Part shown: positions 62,031 to 64,000 of the stretch, piece by piece
Layout: the number at the start of each line of letters is the position of its first letter
Position numbering within the stretch: position 1 is the first letter of the stretch
From: Adenophora triphylla var. japonica
Taxonomy: Eukaryota; Streptophyta; Magnoliopsida; Asterales; Campanulaceae
Direction of reading: 5' to 3'
Length of the DNA: 64,000 bases
NCBI GenBank assembly: GCA_022495995.1
Contig: JAFEMH010000079.1
Coordinates: 434,001-498,000, forward strand
The notes under the pieces: generated by a model
Told to the model about the DNA's origin: nothing
Seen by the model: the letters and a program-made list of their open reading frames with translations, nothing else
Database searches by the model: none
Made by a program: the position numbers and the translations under genes

Positions 62031-62325
62031 TACTTCTTCCCGTCCCGGTCGAAGTGTCTCAAAATGGCTTATACACAGAAATTAAGAAAAGTGATATAGG
62101 AAAGAGAAAAAGTGTATAGTGAAATAAATGTTATGAGTATGAAAAGTGATGTAGGAAAGAGAAAGTGGGGTAGGAAATAGTTAGTGGATATTTATTGTGA
62201 GTATGACAAGTGAGTCCCACAAATAAAAAAGTAATAAAAAACTTTCCTTTTTTGGGTTAGGACATTTTAAATGGGACACCCAAAAAAAAAAGTTGGGACA
62301 CTTCAACCAGGACGGAGGGAGTTTA
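62031..62325. mobile_element. Stowaway-type MITE, family X uninterrupted
   Basis: TACTTCTTCCCGTCCCGG to CAGGACGGAGGGAGTTT, in the opposite orientation to 59891-60465. Confidence 0.85.
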
Positions 62326-62526
62326 TTTTTCTTTTGTTTCGTTTTCAGTTCAAACCGAGCTATCCAATTTTTTTTTTTTACCATTTATCTATTTAATTCT
62401 CTCTCGTACTTTACTTTTATACTAATAACATCAATCAACTTACTATTACTTTCACTCATTCGATCTCCTACTTTAATTTTCATGCTTATAATACTACCTT
62501 TTTTCTACCTCACTTTTTCTTAACAT

Positions 62527-62807
62527 ACACTCCCTCTGTCTCGCTACAACCTGCACACTTTTTTCATTGGGCGTCTCATTATAAATTGCACACTTCCTAA
62601 AATGGCAAATAATTTTTACTATTTCACCAACTAATTATCTTTCCTACTTTACTTTTATACTCACAACAACAATCAAATCACTATTTTCTACCTCACTTTC
62701 TCTCTCCAACCTCACTTTTCATATTCATAACATTTTTTTTTACTAATTTTTTTCTTAATTTCTATGGAAACAGTAAGTATGCGGGTTCTACTGGAACGGA
62801 GGGAGTA
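62527..62807. mobile_element. Stowaway-type MITE, family Z copy 2
   Basis: ACACTCCCTCTGTCTCGC to GGAACGGAGGGAGTA, about 281 bp; relative of 61363-61642. Confidence 0.8.
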
Positions 62808-62854
62808 GTGCTTAAAAAAATTAGTCTGATTTAAAGTGTGACGGAGAAAAGATA

Positions 62855-63151
62855 TACTCCCTCCGTCCCAGCCCATTTAGGAAATTTTGAAATGGCACGG
62901 GAATTAAGAAATATTATTATAGTGTTAGGAGAGAGAATGAGTGGAAAAAATGTTGTGAGTGTGAAAAATTAAATAGGAGAGAGAATGAGTGGAGGGAATA
63001 GTATATAATGGTGTTGTGAGTATTAAAATAATGTAGGAGAGAGAATGAGTGGAGAGAATAGTGATTTAAGGTTTCCATTTTGAGAATTCTTAAGTGAAGT
63101 GGGACGCCCAAAATGAAAAGTTTTCTTAAGTGAGGTGGGACGGAGGGAGTA
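62855..63151. mobile_element. Stowaway-type MITE
   Basis: TACTCCCTCCGTCCCAGCCC to GGTGGGACGGAGGGAGTA, 297 bp with GAGAGAGAATGAGTGGA interior repeats. Confidence 0.88.
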
Positions 63152-63489
63152 TATCCAACCATTATCTCTCTCTCTCTCTCTCTCACACATCCCCAGTCTT
63201 CCACATTAGTTTTTTGGAAAAATTCCTTTTTAACCACAAAGCCCAGATCATATCCCATTAAAACCCACCCCAAATTAAAAAAGACTAACTCCTTTGTTAT
63301 TCCAAATTAAAATCTCTTTAAACCCCATTATTCCAGGGAACGGCCAAAATGAAGTTAACACCGTTAACTTCCATCAATCTCATTTTCGTGACCCCTCGTC
63401 CCATTCACACCCCTCTCTTCTTCCCTTAGAAATCAGCTCAAATCTATCACCAGAATCGCCGGATGCAAGATTGAAAACCCTCTCCGACC
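63152..63489 (+). promoter_or_regulatory. Upstream region and leader of the right-edge gene
   Basis: Starts right after a MITE and contains a (TC)n run at 63163-63184, then sequence that becomes CT-rich (CACCCCTCTCTTCTTCCC near 63410), typical of a plant leader. No clear TATA box. Confidence 0.4.
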
Positions 63490-63752
63490 ATGGATAATTT
63501 CAAGGTGAAGCAAAAAGTTGTTGACAAGCATCAGGGGAAGACTAGGGTTCGTGACGATTCGAGTTCCGTTTCCGTAATTGAGTTGGACTTCGATTCCGAT
63601 GACTCTTCGCCGGCGCCTAAGAGGTCTAGGGATTTCGCCGTCGGAGCAAGTAACAAATTCCCATGTGGTCGCCGGCGCCGTCACAAAGGTCAATCACGCA
63701 AAGATTTTCCCTTCAACCTCCCTCACTCTTTCTCAACGCCCTTCGATTTGCA
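63490..63752 (+). CDS. First exon of an unidentified gene, cut by the window edge
   Basis: ATG in a good context (ACCATGG) opens a frame reading MDNFKVKQKVVDKHQGKTRV, then an acidic serine-rich stretch (SVIELDFDSDDSS) and a basic region (RRRRHKGQSRKD). A likely donor CAA|GTAAGG ends the exon at 63752. The charge pattern suggests a nuclear protein, but I do not recognise the family. An earlier donor, such as at GCAAGTAAC near 63650, would change the reading frame afterwards. Confidence 0.5.
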
Positions 63753-64000
63753 AGTAAGGACACCCGTCTTGCTTTTGGATTTCTTTAATTGGAAAATTTC
63801 TCCTCAAACTTAGTTAATTAAACGAAATGATTGATTAGAGTGATGGGTTGTATTTGAAATTTGTTGAGCCACAGTTCATTGGCGCACCTATGTCCTTGAA
63901 TTTGTCTAGTAGCTGATGTGTTTGATGAAATGCTTTAGTCTGTTGGTTAGCTACTTTGGTTATTTGTTTACTTTCACTTTTGAAGATCTTTGCAATTGTG
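63753..64000 (+). other. Probable first intron of the right-edge gene
   Basis: T-rich sequence with stops in all frames, running to the window end. Confidence 0.4.

Overview
This is a repeat-dominated stretch of a flowering-plant nuclear genome. The evidence is spliced plant genes (an actin with introns at the classic plant positions and an F-box/kelch gene), LTR retrotransposons of plant lineages (Ty1/copia; Ty3/gypsy Tat-, Athila- and Tekay-like), CACTA, hAT and Mutator DNA transposons, and many Stowaway-type MITEs with CTCCCTCCGTCC ends. Composition and gene types point to a eudicot; I cannot name the family or species.

Layout. 1-3.8 kb: a decayed Mutator-like region with a broken mudrA-type transposase N-terminus and a broken OB-fold (HROB-like) gene. 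Each has a CT-rich leader and a cluster of 21-bp palindromes upstream. 3.8-48.2 kb: one large nest. A Tat-lineage gypsy fragment is split by a gag-only Tekay-like element (TR-GAG, 4481-18647), itself split by a non-autonomous Athila-like element (12910-18072). The Tat fragment is split again by a solo LTR (18863-26273), which holds a gene-capturing CACTA element (19247-24306). The Tat gag then abuts a minus-strand copia element (28551-48223). That copia carries a reversed fragment of the solo-LTR family (31320-33480) and a plus-strand copia (33969-47728), and the latter is split by a nearly complete Tekay chromovirus (37175-46173). Target-site duplications (TSDs) support most insertions, and LTR divergence agrees with the nesting order.

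48.2-64 kb is gene-bearing. It contains a full-length but divergent actin gene (minus strand), an hAT derivative, a Stowaway MITE carrying two hAT-type insertions (one with a captured amino-acid-transporter exon), a second Tat fragment that serves as the empty site for the nest, an intact F-box/kelch gene, a dense MITE cluster, and the first exon of an unidentified gene at the right edge.

Two things stand out. First, at least six element families, including copia, several gypsy types and the Mutator-like region, carry clusters of short (near-)palindromes, usually arranged as pairs with a 2-20 bp spacer. Unrelated families share the same motif. Second, the CACTA element has assembled exons of cyclin B, prephenate aminotransferase, a 20S proteasome alpha subunit and a FEI-like LRR kinase into one co-oriented, spliceable array, including an exon that fuses two genes.
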